Shown piece after piece: positions 28,283-37,451 of a DNA stretch of 64,000 bases. A model generated the notes under the pieces. It had not been told where the DNA came from, ran no database searches, and was given only the letters and a program-made list of their open reading frames with translations. Source of the stretch: Flavobacteriales bacterium UBA952 (lineage in GTDB: Bacteria; Bacteroidota; Bacteroidia; Flavobacteriales_D; Crocinitomicaceae); NCBI GenBank assembly GCA_905182495.1, contig CAJJBU010000017.1, positions 1-64,000 on the forward strand. The letters are read 5' to 3'. Both the position numbers and the translations under genes were made by a program. Within the stretch, counting starts at the first letter, position 1. Each line of letters starts with the position of its first letter.

Positions 28283-30649
28283 TTAATTTACAATGAGCAC
28301 CTTTCCAACCTTCTTGTCTTTTCCGACATTGGTGGCAGTCCAGATATAATAAACCCCTGTACCTACGCGCTGCCCGTTCAAGGCTTTACAATTCCATGTT
28401 GCAGTCCCTCCATTAGAGGTTGTTTTGTATACTAAATTTCCTGCAGCATCAGTTATTTTAACATCACTATCGTATCTGATGCCCTGTATCGTAACTGGCC
28501 CAGCATAGTTTGGTCTTACTGGATTAGGAAACACAGTGCAGGTTTCATAAGAAGCATCTTCGTAGCTTGCGTTAGAGCGATAAGAAACCAATCCATTATC
28601 GGTAATAATGTATAATTCGCCGGTATTCTGATCGAGTTTAAGATCGAATATATTGTTAGAAATTAAAGGTGAGTTTTCTGTGGTAAGCTGTTCAAGGATC
28701 TCGGATCCATCGGGGCTCAGTAATAAAACACCTGCATTCGCTGTTGCAATCCATTTTCGGTTCCCACCATCTACCTCAATATCCGTAATGTGTGTATTTC
28801 CTAAAACATATTCTACATTGCCTTCAAAGCTTACCTTGACCCTTTGCACATCATAGTCTCCAGGATTCCCTCCAAAAGCATTTGCCGCATTATAAAGGAT
28901 GGCAAACCCGGCATCGGTTCCAATCCAAATCTCTCCATCAAAGTCTGCTGCTATTGCAGTTACGTTGGGCGAAGGTAGATTCCCTGAATTTATCCCAGTA
29001 AAAACATGTAGCATTTCATCGTCATTTTCAGCATCAAGCGTATTGTTGTAATTGTATCCAAATAGCCCTTTGTTTTCGGAGGCGAACCAAATATGATCAT
29101 CAAAATCAATAATCATTTTGGTTGTGTAGATGTTTCGAGCACTTGATCCACAATCAAAGTTTCTCCAAATATTATCTTTATCCAATACATTTAAAGGCCT
29201 TTCAGTATAGCCATTAAGGACCCATAAATTATCTTTTGTATCGTAACAAACATCAGATGCTAAACACCATCCATTACTTATTTCTGTAAACTGTAATGTA
29301 GAATTTGCATCATCGTATAGTTGAACATCTTCTCCATTAAAGATCGTCAAGGGCTCTTCAGAGTATGAGGAAACTGCGTATTGCAGCGGGTTATTGGGGT
29401 TCACCGAAATGTCTATAAAATCCCAAATGTTTTTGTCTTGCCATTCCTCAACCGACTTGTTGTTGTGAAAGGCCCATGCCTCATCGTTAAACACATGGAT
29501 CCCATTATTACTAAAAGAAGGAAGCTTTCCTAACAACCGTCCGCTGGCTATTGCAAGCGTATTGTCCTGCCAATCCATAGAGTAGAAATTATTATTGTTT
29601 GGCCCCACAATTGGGAAACGACTATAACTTACTCCCGATTTAAATAATAACAATCCGTTCCCGTTGTCAGCGGACCAAACACCTTCATTACTTCTAACCG
29701 TTCTAACTGGGGAGATCCAAATAAAATAGTTGTTTGAGTTGTAGGAAAGGGGATTGGTCAAAAGGCTATTATAAATGTAAACCCCACCCTCCATATTAAC
29801 CGCAAAGGTGGTGTCATCAAGAATGTTTATCGAATTGATTTCAAGCGAAAATGGAACATTCGTAAGAAGTGATTTCCCTGTAGAATTGAGATAAAAAACG
29901 CTGTCTAAACCATAACTGTCATTTTGAAATAGTATAAATTGTTTGCCGTTGAATTTTTCAATTTCAACATAAGAGTGCTCGGTTTGAATGGGCAGCCTGG
30001 GATCTACTTCCCACTGGCTAACATCTGGTAAAGCCGGATTATCAATCAAGCCAAACTTTAACTTGTCAGCGCTTAATGCAAAAATAGTATCTGAAGAAAA
30101 ACTTAGGTCAAGAATAGGCTGATTGCCATTTGTAGGATAATAAGTGTCCTTGATTTCATCTTTTTCTAGGTCAAGTTTAGCGATGCAAAAGTCAGTAGCG
30201 ACATAAACATAGTCTCCATATCTTAAGAATCGATTAATTCGTTTGGAATTAGGAATCTGTGCCAACTTGATTGCAGCGATATTATAAATCGATGAAGCTG
30301 TGATTTTATCCATATTTCCATTGGAGTAGCCAACAAGTACACAGGACTCAATAGAATCATAATAGAGTGAAGAAATATCTATATCTGACAAGCCATTAAC
30401 ATCCGTAAGAAGCTCTTCTTCTTCGGTATCCCGATTCATAATATGCAACCCATTTGTATAAGCTGTAAAAACGGTGTTTTCAGCTATGACAACATCTATG
30501 GCTGTCCCCGATGCAACATGAAGTCTCCATTGGCCCATACCAATTTGGGCCCAAAAGTAATTCCCCATGACAAGGGTAAGTATTAACATAAAAGTTTTCA
30601 CACTGCAATAACGTCTCTTTGTCTGATATATTGAAAAAAGAGGTGTCAT
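28283..30649 (-). CDS. porZ: type IX secretion system protein PorZ
   Basis: PorZ sits on the outer face of the outer membrane, binds anionic LPS and works with the sortase PorU to attach T9SS cargo to it. The 788-residue protein has the family's length and order: a signal segment, two beta-propeller-type regions starting MGQWRLHVASGTAIDVV and including LTDVNGLSDIDISSLYYDS and VLVGYSNGNMDKI, and a C-terminal sorting-type domain (about 705-788, VFPNPVRPNYAGPVTIQG, then LNGQRVGTGVYYIWT). The ATG at 30649 overlaps the stop of the DUF2079 gene as ATGA; a start at 30589 would give a shorter signal peptide. The coupled glycan genes upstream are notable. Confidence 0.9.
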   Translation of the reverse strand: MTPLFSIYQTKRRYCSVKTFMLILTLVMGNYFWAQIGMGQWRLHVASGTAIDVVIAENTVFTAYTNGLHIMNRDTEEEELLTDVNGLSDIDISSLYYDSIESCVLVGYSNGNMDKITASSIYNIAAIKLAQIPNSKRINRFLRYGDYVYVATDFCIAKLDLEKDEIKDTYYPTNGNQPILDLSFSSDTIFALSADKLKFGLIDNPALPDVSQWEVDPRLPIQTEHSYVEIEKFNGKQFILFQNDSYGLDSVFYLNSTGKSLLTNVPFSLEINSINILDDTTFAVNMEGGVYIYNSLLTNPLSYNSNNYFIWISPVRTVRSNEGVWSADNGNGLLLFKSGVSYSRFPIVGPNNNNFYSMDWQDNTLAIASGRLLGKLPSFSNNGIHVFNDEAWAFHNNKSVEEWQDKNIWDFIDISVNPNNPLQYAVSSYSEEPLTIFNGEDVQLYDDANSTLQFTEISNGWCLASDVCYDTKDNLWVLNGYTERPLNVLDKDNIWRNFDCGSSARNIYTTKMIIDFDDHIWFASENKGLFGYNYNNTLDAENDDEMLHVFTGINSGNLPSPNVTAIAADFDGEIWIGTDAGFAILYNAANAFGGNPGDYDVQRVKVSFEGNVEYVLGNTHITDIEVDGGNRKWIATANAGVLLLSPDGSEILEQLTTENSPLISNNIFDLKLDQNTGELYIITDNGLVSYRSNASYEDASYETCTVFPNPVRPNYAGPVTIQGIRYDSDVKITDAAGNLVYKTTSNGGTATWNCKALNGQRVGTGVYYIWTATNVGKDKKVGKVLIVN

Positions 30650-32115
30650 TTTGATTTTTTTACAAGAATAAGAACAGCGGATGTTTTAGCAAAGATAGTC
30701 CATTCATCATTATTTAATAAACGGTCAATTTCTGCTTGATACGTCTCCTCATTGAACGGATATTTGTTTTCTTCTGCCGTTAGAAGAGCAATGCAGTTGG
30801 CATCACCTTTATAAGGATAATGATAAATATAATCACGAAAAGCTAGATGAGGTGCCAGCTGAGACTGAGCGCTGACCCTTAAGGAGTCTGGGATTGTATT
30901 TAGAATTTGATGGACAGATTTCACATCAAATTTTCTTTTCCAATGATCAGGAGAATAGAATTTTGTATTCTCTTTTTTATAATATTCTGAGGTTCTATTT
31001 TCCATAAACTTGAAAGTAGAGACCGCACAAATAGCGATCATCATCCCTGCTAATTTTATTTTTTTATTTTTCAACTCATTGAAAAAGGTATAGAGTGCAA
31101 TTACAATTATAGGGGCAAATTCAATGGAGTAATGGTCACTGATCCCCCATCTAATTGGCAAATCATTATACATCTTTTGGGCTACAATGGGAATAAGCAT
31201 AATGAGGTATTCGGGATAAAAAAACAATGCCCAACCGCCTGCAAGAATCATTGCCAAATAAGTTTCTGATTTAATTCCATCGAAAAAAGAATCGCCAGAG
31301 TGATTCTCAAATAGCAACTCTATTGCCCGAATTGGGTGTTTAATAATGTTCACGATCACCTCGCCAAAATTACCTCCCAATGCATTGAATGAATGATGAA
31401 GATAGACGCCATCAGTATTTGAAAGTGCTGGGATAACGAGTTTTAAAATGAAGATAAAGTAGAAAAAGGCACCAAGTGACAATAGGAGGCTAAACTGGAG
31501 CTCCTTCCATTCTTTGTTTAACAAATGTCTAAGGCTTATTCCTAAAACAATAAAACCTCCCCATAGCGCCATGTTTTCCTTTGAAATCAATAATAGAACA
31601 AAAACAAACAGTGCCTTTCGAAGCTCTTTTTTCTTATAATAGTAGAGAAACCAAGGAACGAACATCGCGCCTACAACGTTGTCGTGGTAATCGAAACTAA
31701 GGGCAGAGTAGATCCCCCAGATACAGAAAAAATGAACTACGGCAAAGGTGGCAAGTTTTTTATTACTCGAAATAAAGCTTACAAATCGATAAACCCCTAA
31801 ACCACCGAATAGAATTGCTGCCCATTGAAAGACGAGCATCGTAAAGCTACCAAACAGCCAATAAAATGGAGATATTAATAAGGGGTACAACGAGAAATGA
31901 TCAGCCAAAACATTATCGAAGGATGGTTGCATGATCATACAGTCATTCCATCTGAAATGTGCGTAGTCAAAAATGGCATTTTGATTGATTCCTAAATCCC
32001 AACCGTAGGTTCTAAAATTGTAATGGTTAACAAAACTAATAGAAGCGAATAGGCCTCCGAAAAAAACAAAAACAAGGACGAGCCACTTATATTTAAGTAA
32101 AAAACGTTTAATCAT
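30646..32115 (-). CDS. DUF2079 family polytopic membrane protein
   Basis: The 489-residue protein has about ten transmembrane helices and the DUF2079 start WDLGINQNAIFDYAHFR followed by DNVLADHFSLYPLLISPFYW, where the conserved acidic and His residues lie in the first periplasmic loop. That layout resembles GT-C glycosyltransferases, which use polyprenyl-phosphate sugars as donors in the periplasm; this is an inference from topology, as no DUF2079 enzyme activity is established. Its ATG overlaps the end of the GT2 gene by 8 bases and its TGA overlaps the porZ ATG, so the three proteins are made together. Confidence 0.85.
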   Translation of the reverse strand: MIKRFLLKYKWLVLVFVFFGGLFASISFVNHYNFRTYGWDLGINQNAIFDYAHFRWNDCMIMQPSFDNVLADHFSLYPLLISPFYWLFGSFTMLVFQWAAILFGGLGVYRFVSFISSNKKLATFAVVHFFCIWGIYSALSFDYHDNVVGAMFVPWFLYYYKKKELRKALFVFVLLLISKENMALWGGFIVLGISLRHLLNKEWKELQFSLLLSLGAFFYFIFILKLVIPALSNTDGVYLHHSFNALGGNFGEVIVNIIKHPIRAIELLFENHSGDSFFDGIKSETYLAMILAGGWALFFYPEYLIMLIPIVAQKMYNDLPIRWGISDHYSIEFAPIIVIALYTFFNELKNKKIKLAGMMIAICAVSTFKFMENRTSEYYKKENTKFYSPDHWKRKFDVKSVHQILNTIPDSLRVSAQSQLAPHLAFRDYIYHYPYKGDANCIALLTAEENKYPFNEETYQAEIDRLLNNDEWTIFAKTSAVLILVKKSK

Positions 32116-33055
32116 TCAGTATGTTTTTTTCTTCCACTATATAGTGTGGCCGCTGTTTACTTTGTGCAAACACTTTACCCAAGTATACGCCGATAATACC
32201 AATCATGATTAGCTGAATCCCACCAATTAATAAAATACTGGCAATAATTGAGGTCCATCCTGGGACAGTTTCATAACCAAAAGCAAATACATAAATGGCA
32301 TAAATACTGTAAACAAAAGCGAGCATAGCAAAGAAGAGCCCAAAATAAATTGAAAAATAGAGTGGTTTTGCACTCAAAGAGGTAATCCCTGTTAGGGCAA
32401 ATCGAATCATTTTTGAAAACGAGTACTTCGTTTCCCCAGCGAATCGTTCATTAGGAATATATTCAATAGCCTCTTGCTTGAAACCAAGTGAGGGAATAAT
32501 TCCTCGAATAAAAAGATTGCTTTCCTTATATTCTCGAAGCGCAATTATTACTTTTTGATCCAGTAACCTAAAGTCTGCAACTCCGTCTTCAAGCTTGACT
32601 TGGCTTAATGAATTTACCAGGCGATAAAAGAGTTTGGAACTTGTCCGTTTGAACCATGGAAGACCTTGATCCTTACGTTTTGAATAAACAACATCTGCAC
32701 CAGACTTCCATTTATTGATCATTTCTGGAATCAACTCTACTGGATGTTGTAGATCTGCATCCAATGAAACCACTCCTTGAAATTTAGCGTGATCTAGTCC
32801 CGCTTTCAGAGCCAATTGATGCCCGAAATTTCGAGAAAAAGACAGGTACTTTACTTGTGTGTCCTTGGCGGCTAATTTCTTTATGATTTGCAATGATTGA
32901 TCTTGGCTGCCATCGTCAACAAATATAAATTCTACTGCTTCTAGTCTTAAAGGCGCTATTGTCTCTTTTAATTTCGTGTATAATAGCTCTATATTTCCTT
33001 CTTCGTTGTACGTTGGAATAACAACGCTAAGCGAACTTTTAAATGAGTGATCCAT
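32108..33055 (-). CDS. family 2 glycosyltransferase, polyprenyl-phosphate sugar synthase type
   Basis: The 315-residue enzyme has a GT-A domain with VVIPTYNEEGNIELLYTKL (11-29), the nucleotide-binding FIFVDDGSQDQSL (44-56), and the metal-binding SLDADLQHP (97-105), then two C-terminal transmembrane helices (about 235-258 and 267-290). This is the architecture of DPM1/GtrB/ArnC proteins, which transfer a sugar from a nucleotide to undecaprenyl phosphate at the inner membrane. The following DUF2079 and porZ genes overlap it in turn. The start ATG 33055 is 5 bases from a promoter box. Confidence 0.93.
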   Translation of the reverse strand: MDHSFKSSLSVVIPTYNEEGNIELLYTKLKETIAPLRLEAVEFIFVDDGSQDQSLQIIKKLAAKDTQVKYLSFSRNFGHQLALKAGLDHAKFQGVVSLDADLQHPVELIPEMINKWKSGADVVYSKRKDQGLPWFKRTSSKLFYRLVNSLSQVKLEDGVADFRLLDQKVIIALREYKESNLFIRGIIPSLGFKQEAIEYIPNERFAGETKYSFSKMIRFALTGITSLSAKPLYFSIYFGLFFAMLAFVYSIYAIYVFAFGYETVPGWTSIIASILLIGGIQLIMIGIIGVYLGKVFAQSKQRPHYIVEEKNILND

Positions 33056-33060
33056 TAACT

Positions 33061-33068
33061 CAAAGTTA
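33061..33068 (-). promoter_or_regulatory. TAnnTTTG -7 box for the GT2-DUF2079-porZ operon
   Basis: The minus strand reads TAACTTTG, ending 5 bases before ATG 33055. The operon transcript would then begin at or next to the start codon. Confidence 0.45.
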
Positions 33069-33100
33069 CGGATAATAACCCTTTTATAACGCGCTTGTAT

Positions 33101-33108
33101 TATATTTG
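33101..33108 (+). promoter_or_regulatory. TAnnTTTG -7 box for ridA
   Basis: TATATTTG on the plus strand lies 21 bases before ATG 33130. Together with the minus-strand box at 33061 it makes a compact divergent promoter region of 74 bases. Confidence 0.45.
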
Positions 33109-33129
33109 CATAAGTTAAAGCACAAGTCT

Positions 33130-33558
33130 ATGGAAGATCCTATCTCAACCCAAAAAGCCCCTAAACCCGTTGGGCTTTATCCTCACGCTAGAAAAGCAGG
33201 AAATCTCTTGTTTTTATCTGGGGTAGGACCTAGGGTTGCAGGTTCTGATTCTAATGATTCTAAGGTACCTGGGTTGAAACTAGACCATAACGGCAATTTT
33301 TTGGAATTTGATTTTGAAGCACAGTGCAGAAGCGTATTTGACAATGTAAAAGTGATTCTTGAAGAATCTGGATCAAGTTGGGACCAGCTGATTGACGTCA
33401 CTGTCTTTTTAGTAAATATGAAAAGAGATTTTCAAGTTTATAATAAAATATATGCCGAATACTTCAAGGAGAACCTTCCTTGTAGAACTACCGTTGAAAT
33501 AAATTCACTACCAACGCCCATTGCAATCGAATTAAAATGTATTGCAACAATTAAATAA
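33130..33558 (+). CDS. ridA: RidA family reactive imine deaminase
   Basis: RidA-type proteins hydrolyse reactive enamine/imine intermediates such as 2-aminoacrylate. The 142-residue protein shows the family ends: PVGLYPHARKAGNLLFLSGV near the N-terminus, then SWDQLIDVTVFLVNMKRDF, and the catalytic Arg in PCRTTVEINSLPTPIAIE. A slightly longer internal loop (about 40-62) distinguishes it from the 128-residue core. ATG 33130 is preferred over a TTG at 33106, which lies in the promoter box. Two bases separate it from the next gene. Confidence 0.93.
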   Translation: MEDPISTQKAPKPVGLYPHARKAGNLLFLSGVGPRVAGSDSNDSKVPGLKLDHNGNFLEFDFEAQCRSVFDNVKVILEESGSSWDQLIDVTVFLVNMKRDFQVYNKIYAEYFKENLPCRTTVEINSLPTPIAIELKCIATIK

Positions 33559-33560
33559 TT

Positions 33561-34142
33561 ATGATAGCATTTATATTACGAATTTTAGTAGCCTCCGCTG
33601 CACTTGGATTTAACGTTTATCTTTTTTACTCAGGATCCTGGGGATGGGGAATTTCAATGATTTTTATTACAGCTTTGGTTGTTTTATCTTTTTTTAGAAA
33701 TCCAAGTATGATTCTTGCCTTGAATCAAATGCGAGTAGGTAATACTGATAAAGCCTTTAAATACATCAATAGGGTCTCTAGCCCTCAGTTTTTGCCAAGA
33801 AAGCAGCATGCTTATGTGGTTTTCCTTCAAGCGATCATGGGCGCTCAGACTTTAGGTTTGGCACAGTGTGAACAGAAGCTTCGCAAGGCATTATCCTTAG
33901 GCTTAAGGACTCCAGAAGACAATGCCATGGCCAGAATGCACCTTGCAGGTATATGTGCCCAGTCTGGCCGTAAAAAGGACGCGTTAACTTTACTATCCGA
34001 GGCGAAAAAGCTTGATAAAGCAGGAATGATGCGTGATCAAATTAGAACCATGCAACAACAGCTTCAGATAGCGCCCTCCAAAAATCAAATGCGAATGGCT
34101 CAAATGATGGGGGGCAGAAAAAAAACGCCTAAGATGCGATAG
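33561..34142 (+). CDS. membrane-anchored TPR-like protein
   Basis: The 193-residue protein has two N-terminal transmembrane helices (about 3-22 and 27-44), then helical hairpins with tetratricopeptide-like spacing (about 52-160; for example MRVGNTDKAFKYINRV, AQCEQKLRKALSLGLRTPED, ARMHLAGICAQSGRKKDALT). The C-terminus is basic and Met-rich (MRMAQMMGGRKKTPKMR). It probably scaffolds a protein complex at the inner membrane; partner unknown. It follows ridA by two bases and its TAG is one base from the next ATG, so it belongs to an operon with ridA and an RlmI-like methyltransferase. Confidence 0.8.
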   Translation: MIAFILRILVASAALGFNVYLFYSGSWGWGISMIFITALVVLSFFRNPSMILALNQMRVGNTDKAFKYINRVSSPQFLPRKQHAYVVFLQAIMGAQTLGLAQCEQKLRKALSLGLRTPEDNAMARMHLAGICAQSGRKKDALTLLSEAKKLDKAGMMRDQIRTMQQQLQIAPSKNQMRMAQMMGGRKKTPKMR

Positions 34143-34143
34143 A

Positions 34144-34992
34144 ATGTCAGAAAATAAACTTTTTACAGATTCTTGGAACGATTACGAACTCATAGATGCC
34201 GGAGGAGGTAAAAAACTCGAGCGTTGGGGAAATATTATAACGATCCGTCCAGAATTACAGGCTTATTTCCATAGTGGAATTCCATTTGATGAATGGAAAA
34301 AAATGGCGCATTGGGAGTTTGTTGAAAAACGTTCCAATAAAGGTACTTGGAAGCCATTAAAGAAAAATACAAATACCTCATGGGACATCAAGTACAAGCG
34401 CCTCACTTTTAAATTAGAGCTCACGAACTATAAACACCTTGGTCTTTTCCCGGAACAAAAAACAAATTGGGACTTTATTGAGGAACATCTTTCAAGTGAC
34501 GATAAATTCCTAAACCTTTTCGCCTACACAGGAGCTTCTTCCTGTGTTGGAAGACACATTGGCGCGGACACGTATCATTTAGACTCCGTGAAGTCGGTAA
34601 TTTCATGGGCTAAAGAAAACATGGAACGCAGCCGATTAATGAACATACGCTGGGTTCATGAAGACGCTTTGAAATTTGTAAATAGAGAACATAAACGAGG
34701 GAACATCTACCAAGGAATACAGTTGGATCCTCCCGCATGGGGGCTCGGAGCTAAAGGTGAAAAATGGAAACTTGAAGATAAAATAGACGAAATGCTTGCT
34801 GCTACATCAGCGATTTTATCCGAAAAAGGGTTCCTTATTATGAATACCTATTCTCCCACTGTTGATCAAGAAGTCTTAAAAGAGCTCTTGTCAATTTATT
34901 TTTCAAATCGTACAATCACTGTAAAAGGACTGCATATGAAGACCACTTCAGGTAAGCACCTTTATTTTGGGGAGTTGGCACGTGTTTCTTAG
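34144..34992 (+). CDS. class I SAM-dependent methyltransferase, RlmI/RlmK-like
   Basis: The 282-residue enzyme resembles the catalytic part of 23S rRNA cytosine-C5 methyltransferases of the RlmI family. The SAM-binding region is FLNLFAYTGASSCVGRHIG (about 122-140), followed by the DSVKSVISWAKENMERSR acid loop and the catalytic DPPAWGLGAKGEKWKLE. It lacks the N-terminal PUA domain of E. coli RlmI, so it is nearer to the shorter RlmK-like group; the actual rRNA or protein target is not certain. Last gene of the ridA operon. Confidence 0.87.
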   Translation: MSENKLFTDSWNDYELIDAGGGKKLERWGNIITIRPELQAYFHSGIPFDEWKKMAHWEFVEKRSNKGTWKPLKKNTNTSWDIKYKRLTFKLELTNYKHLGLFPEQKTNWDFIEEHLSSDDKFLNLFAYTGASSCVGRHIGADTYHLDSVKSVISWAKENMERSRLMNIRWVHEDALKFVNREHKRGNIYQGIQLDPPAWGLGAKGEKWKLEDKIDEMLAATSAILSEKGFLIMNTYSPTVDQEVLKELLSIYFSNRTITVKGLHMKTTSGKHLYFGELARVS

Positions 34993-35019
34993 TTAAGCTT
35001 TCACAGGACCTCAAATCGA

Positions 35020-36339
35020 TTAAAGTAAATCGTTAGCCATATTTGCAAGATCTGAACGCTCACCTTTTTCTAACTTGACGTTTGTAAAAAGCTTTTGCCC
35101 CTTTAATCGATCAATTAAATAAGCAAGTCCATTACTGTTTTCATCTAGGTAGGGTGTGTCAATTTGATGCACATCTCCAGTGAAGACAATCTTGGTATTC
35201 TCACCCGCTCTAGTGATAATTGTTTTTACTTCATGCGGGGTTAAGTTTTGAGCCTCATCAATAATAAACATGATATTAGACAAGCTTCGTCCTCTAATAA
35301 AAGCAAGAGGTGTTATGAGTATTTTACCCGACTCTTGCATTTCAAGAATGGCCTTGTGTTTTTTCTCGTTTTCGCCAAATTGAGACTTTATAAATTTTAA
35401 ATTATCAAACAGAGGCTCCATATAAGGGCCAATTTTATCGTTTGCATCACCCGGAAGAAACCCGATTTCTTTATTAGAAAGGGGGACAATTGGCCGCGCT
35501 AAAATAATTTGATTGTATTGTTTTGCTTGCTCCAAAGCAGCGGCTAAAGCCAACAGTGTTTTACCTGTTCCAGCTACCCCTTGAATTGCAACCAGTTTAA
35601 TGTCCTGATTCATCAAGGCATGAAAAGCAAAGGCTTGTTCGGCATTTTTTGGTTTAATTCCGTAAACGAATTCTTTTTCAATACGCTCTATCTGGTCGAC
35701 AGCATGGTTAAAGAAGGCAAGTGAAGAAGACTTTCCATTTTTGAGGATATAGTATCCATTTACAAGTTTACTGTCTCCCAGGATTCCATTTTCATCGATA
35801 CGACCTTTTGTGAAAATCTCTCGTATTTTTTCAGAATCTACATCCTCTATCGTATTTGATTTTTCTTCACTTTGGATAGAAACCTTTCCCGTTTCATAAT
35901 CCTCTGCAATTACCCCAAGCGCCTTGGCTTTAATTCGCAGATTGATATCCTTTGTAACGAGGATGACCTGTTTTTTGGTTTCATTTTCCTTAAGGAAAAG
36001 CGCGGCATTTATTATTTTGTGGTCATTTTTTCCTTGCGCATATATATTTTCGGCATCCAATTCTTTGGGCTTATGCTCCATAATGACCCGGAATCCGCCT
36101 TTTCCCTCTCCAAGTGAAATCCAATCTTGTAAACCGCCACTTCCTGACAATCTGTCAATAAATCGGATTACCTCACGTGCACAGAAATTTTTGGTGTCAT
36201 TTCCAACCTTGAATTTATCTAGCTCTTCTAAAACGGTTATTGGAATTGCCACGCTATTGTCCTCGAAGGTGGTAATGGATTGGTGATCATGAAGTAAAAC
36301 GGAAGTGTCTAAAACGAAAATCTTTTGCTTTTTTGCCAT
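35020..36339 (-). CDS. PhoH-type ATPase with N-terminal PIN ribonuclease domain
   Basis: The 439-residue protein is a PhoH2-like RNA helicase/ribonuclease. The PIN domain (1-135) shows the acidic residues in FVLDTSVLLHD (D11) and VTKDINLRIKAKALG (D131). The PhoH ATPase (about 230-439) has Walker A GVAGTGKT (254-261), PGDANDKIGPYMEP, Walker B FIIDEAQNLTPHEVKT and IVFTGDVHQID. The combination points to RNA unwinding coupled with cleavage, with a role in RNA quality control. A one-gene unit converging on the ridA operon. Confidence 0.94.
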   Translation of the reverse strand: MAKKQKIFVLDTSVLLHDHQSITTFEDNSVAIPITVLEELDKFKVGNDTKNFCAREVIRFIDRLSGSGGLQDWISLGEGKGGFRVIMEHKPKELDAENIYAQGKNDHKIINAALFLKENETKKQVILVTKDINLRIKAKALGVIAEDYETGKVSIQSEEKSNTIEDVDSEKIREIFTKGRIDENGILGDSKLVNGYYILKNGKSSSLAFFNHAVDQIERIEKEFVYGIKPKNAEQAFAFHALMNQDIKLVAIQGVAGTGKTLLALAAALEQAKQYNQIILARPIVPLSNKEIGFLPGDANDKIGPYMEPLFDNLKFIKSQFGENEKKHKAILEMQESGKILITPLAFIRGRSLSNIMFIIDEAQNLTPHEVKTIITRAGENTKIVFTGDVHQIDTPYLDENSNGLAYLIDRLKGQKLFTNVKLEKGERSDLANMANDLL

Positions 36340-36423
36340 TCAAATACTTTTAATTGAAGTTAACTTTAAATCGATAATATCAACTAGAAATTTCAGGGTA
36401 TTTTTTTCTTTTATAAAGAATTA

Positions 36424-37314
36424 TTAAGCCTCTTTTTTTACGATCTCCGTTATTGCAGAGTCGAAATTGAGATGAAAAAATTCAAATCCAGCGTTTTTAA
36501 TCTTTTCATTAGAGACTTTTAAGCTCTCGGTTAGCATCGTAGACATTTCTCCAAGAAAAAGAGATAAGATAGGCCTGGGTATTGCAGGGAAGAAAAAAGG
36601 ACGTTTCATTTTTGTGGTAAGCGTCCTCATGAATTCTTCATTAGAGATATATCCATTTGCCGCATTATAGGTTCCCTCCTTTTTATGCTCGATACAATAC
36701 AAAAACATTCGGCATAAATCTTTAATGTGTATCCACGGAAGGTACTGTTTTCCGCTACCGAGAGGTGCTCCTAAGCCTAGACGAACAGTTTTCATTATTT
36801 TCTGAAGTGCGCCCCCTCTTTTATCGACCACCATGGCAATTCTTAATATAGCAACTGGACAAACCTCTTGGAAACTATTACTTGCCCGTTCCCACTCTTG
36901 TACTAATTCAGAAAGAAAATCATCACCGTATTCGTCTGATTCAATTTTTTCAGTGTGCTTATTATAGCCGTAACAATTAATCCCTGATGCACTTATATAA
37001 TAGTTGAGTTTTGGCATTTTTTTTGCCGAAGATTTTAAAAAATTAATAGAGCTAACTCTCGAGTTTATTAATTCTACTTTTCGATTCTTACTCCATTTTC
37101 GCTCTGCGATATTTGCCCCGGCAAGGTTAATGATCACTTCAACTTTATGAAGATGTTTCTCATCTATACTTTGTTTCTCAGGATTCCATTGAACATGACC
37201 CTTTCTTTTGGGATAGCGAGTTAACTTATAAACCTTGTGACCTTGGCGCCTTAACATTTGCGCAAGTGACTTACCTACCAAACCACGACCACCGGAAATA
37301 AGAAATGTTGTCAT
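36424..37314 (-). CDS. TIGR01777 family NAD(P)-dependent epimerase/SDR
   Basis: The 296-residue protein has an atypical short-chain dehydrogenase Rossmann motif, ISGGRGLVGKSLAQML (6-21), the INLAGANIAERKW stretch and the final DUF1731-like helical region, which together define the TIGR01777/YfcH group. The catalytic YxxxK is replaced by the group's own pattern around ISASGINCYG. Substrates of these proteins are mostly unknown; in other bacteria they occur near cell-division or envelope genes. Here it stands alone between phoH-type and S41 genes. Confidence 0.9.
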   Translation of the reverse strand: MTTFLISGGRGLVGKSLAQMLRRQGHKVYKLTRYPKRKGHVQWNPEKQSIDEKHLHKVEVIINLAGANIAERKWSKNRKVELINSRVSSINFLKSSAKKMPKLNYYISASGINCYGYNKHTEKIESDEYGDDFLSELVQEWERASNSFQEVCPVAILRIAMVVDKRGGALQKIMKTVRLGLGAPLGSGKQYLPWIHIKDLCRMFLYCIEHKKEGTYNAANGYISNEEFMRTLTTKMKRPFFFPAIPRPILSLFLGEMSTMLTESLKVSNEKIKNAGFEFFHLNFDSAITEIVKKEA

Positions 37315-37451
37315 AAGTGTCGACTAAGAGACCAATAGAGGGTGATTTTTTTTTTTACAATTTCTAAATTTAACGTTTTTAATATAGATTTTGCAATATA
37401 AAGCGGTTAATCTTCGCCTTATGATGTAATTTAGAATCCGAATTAAACACG

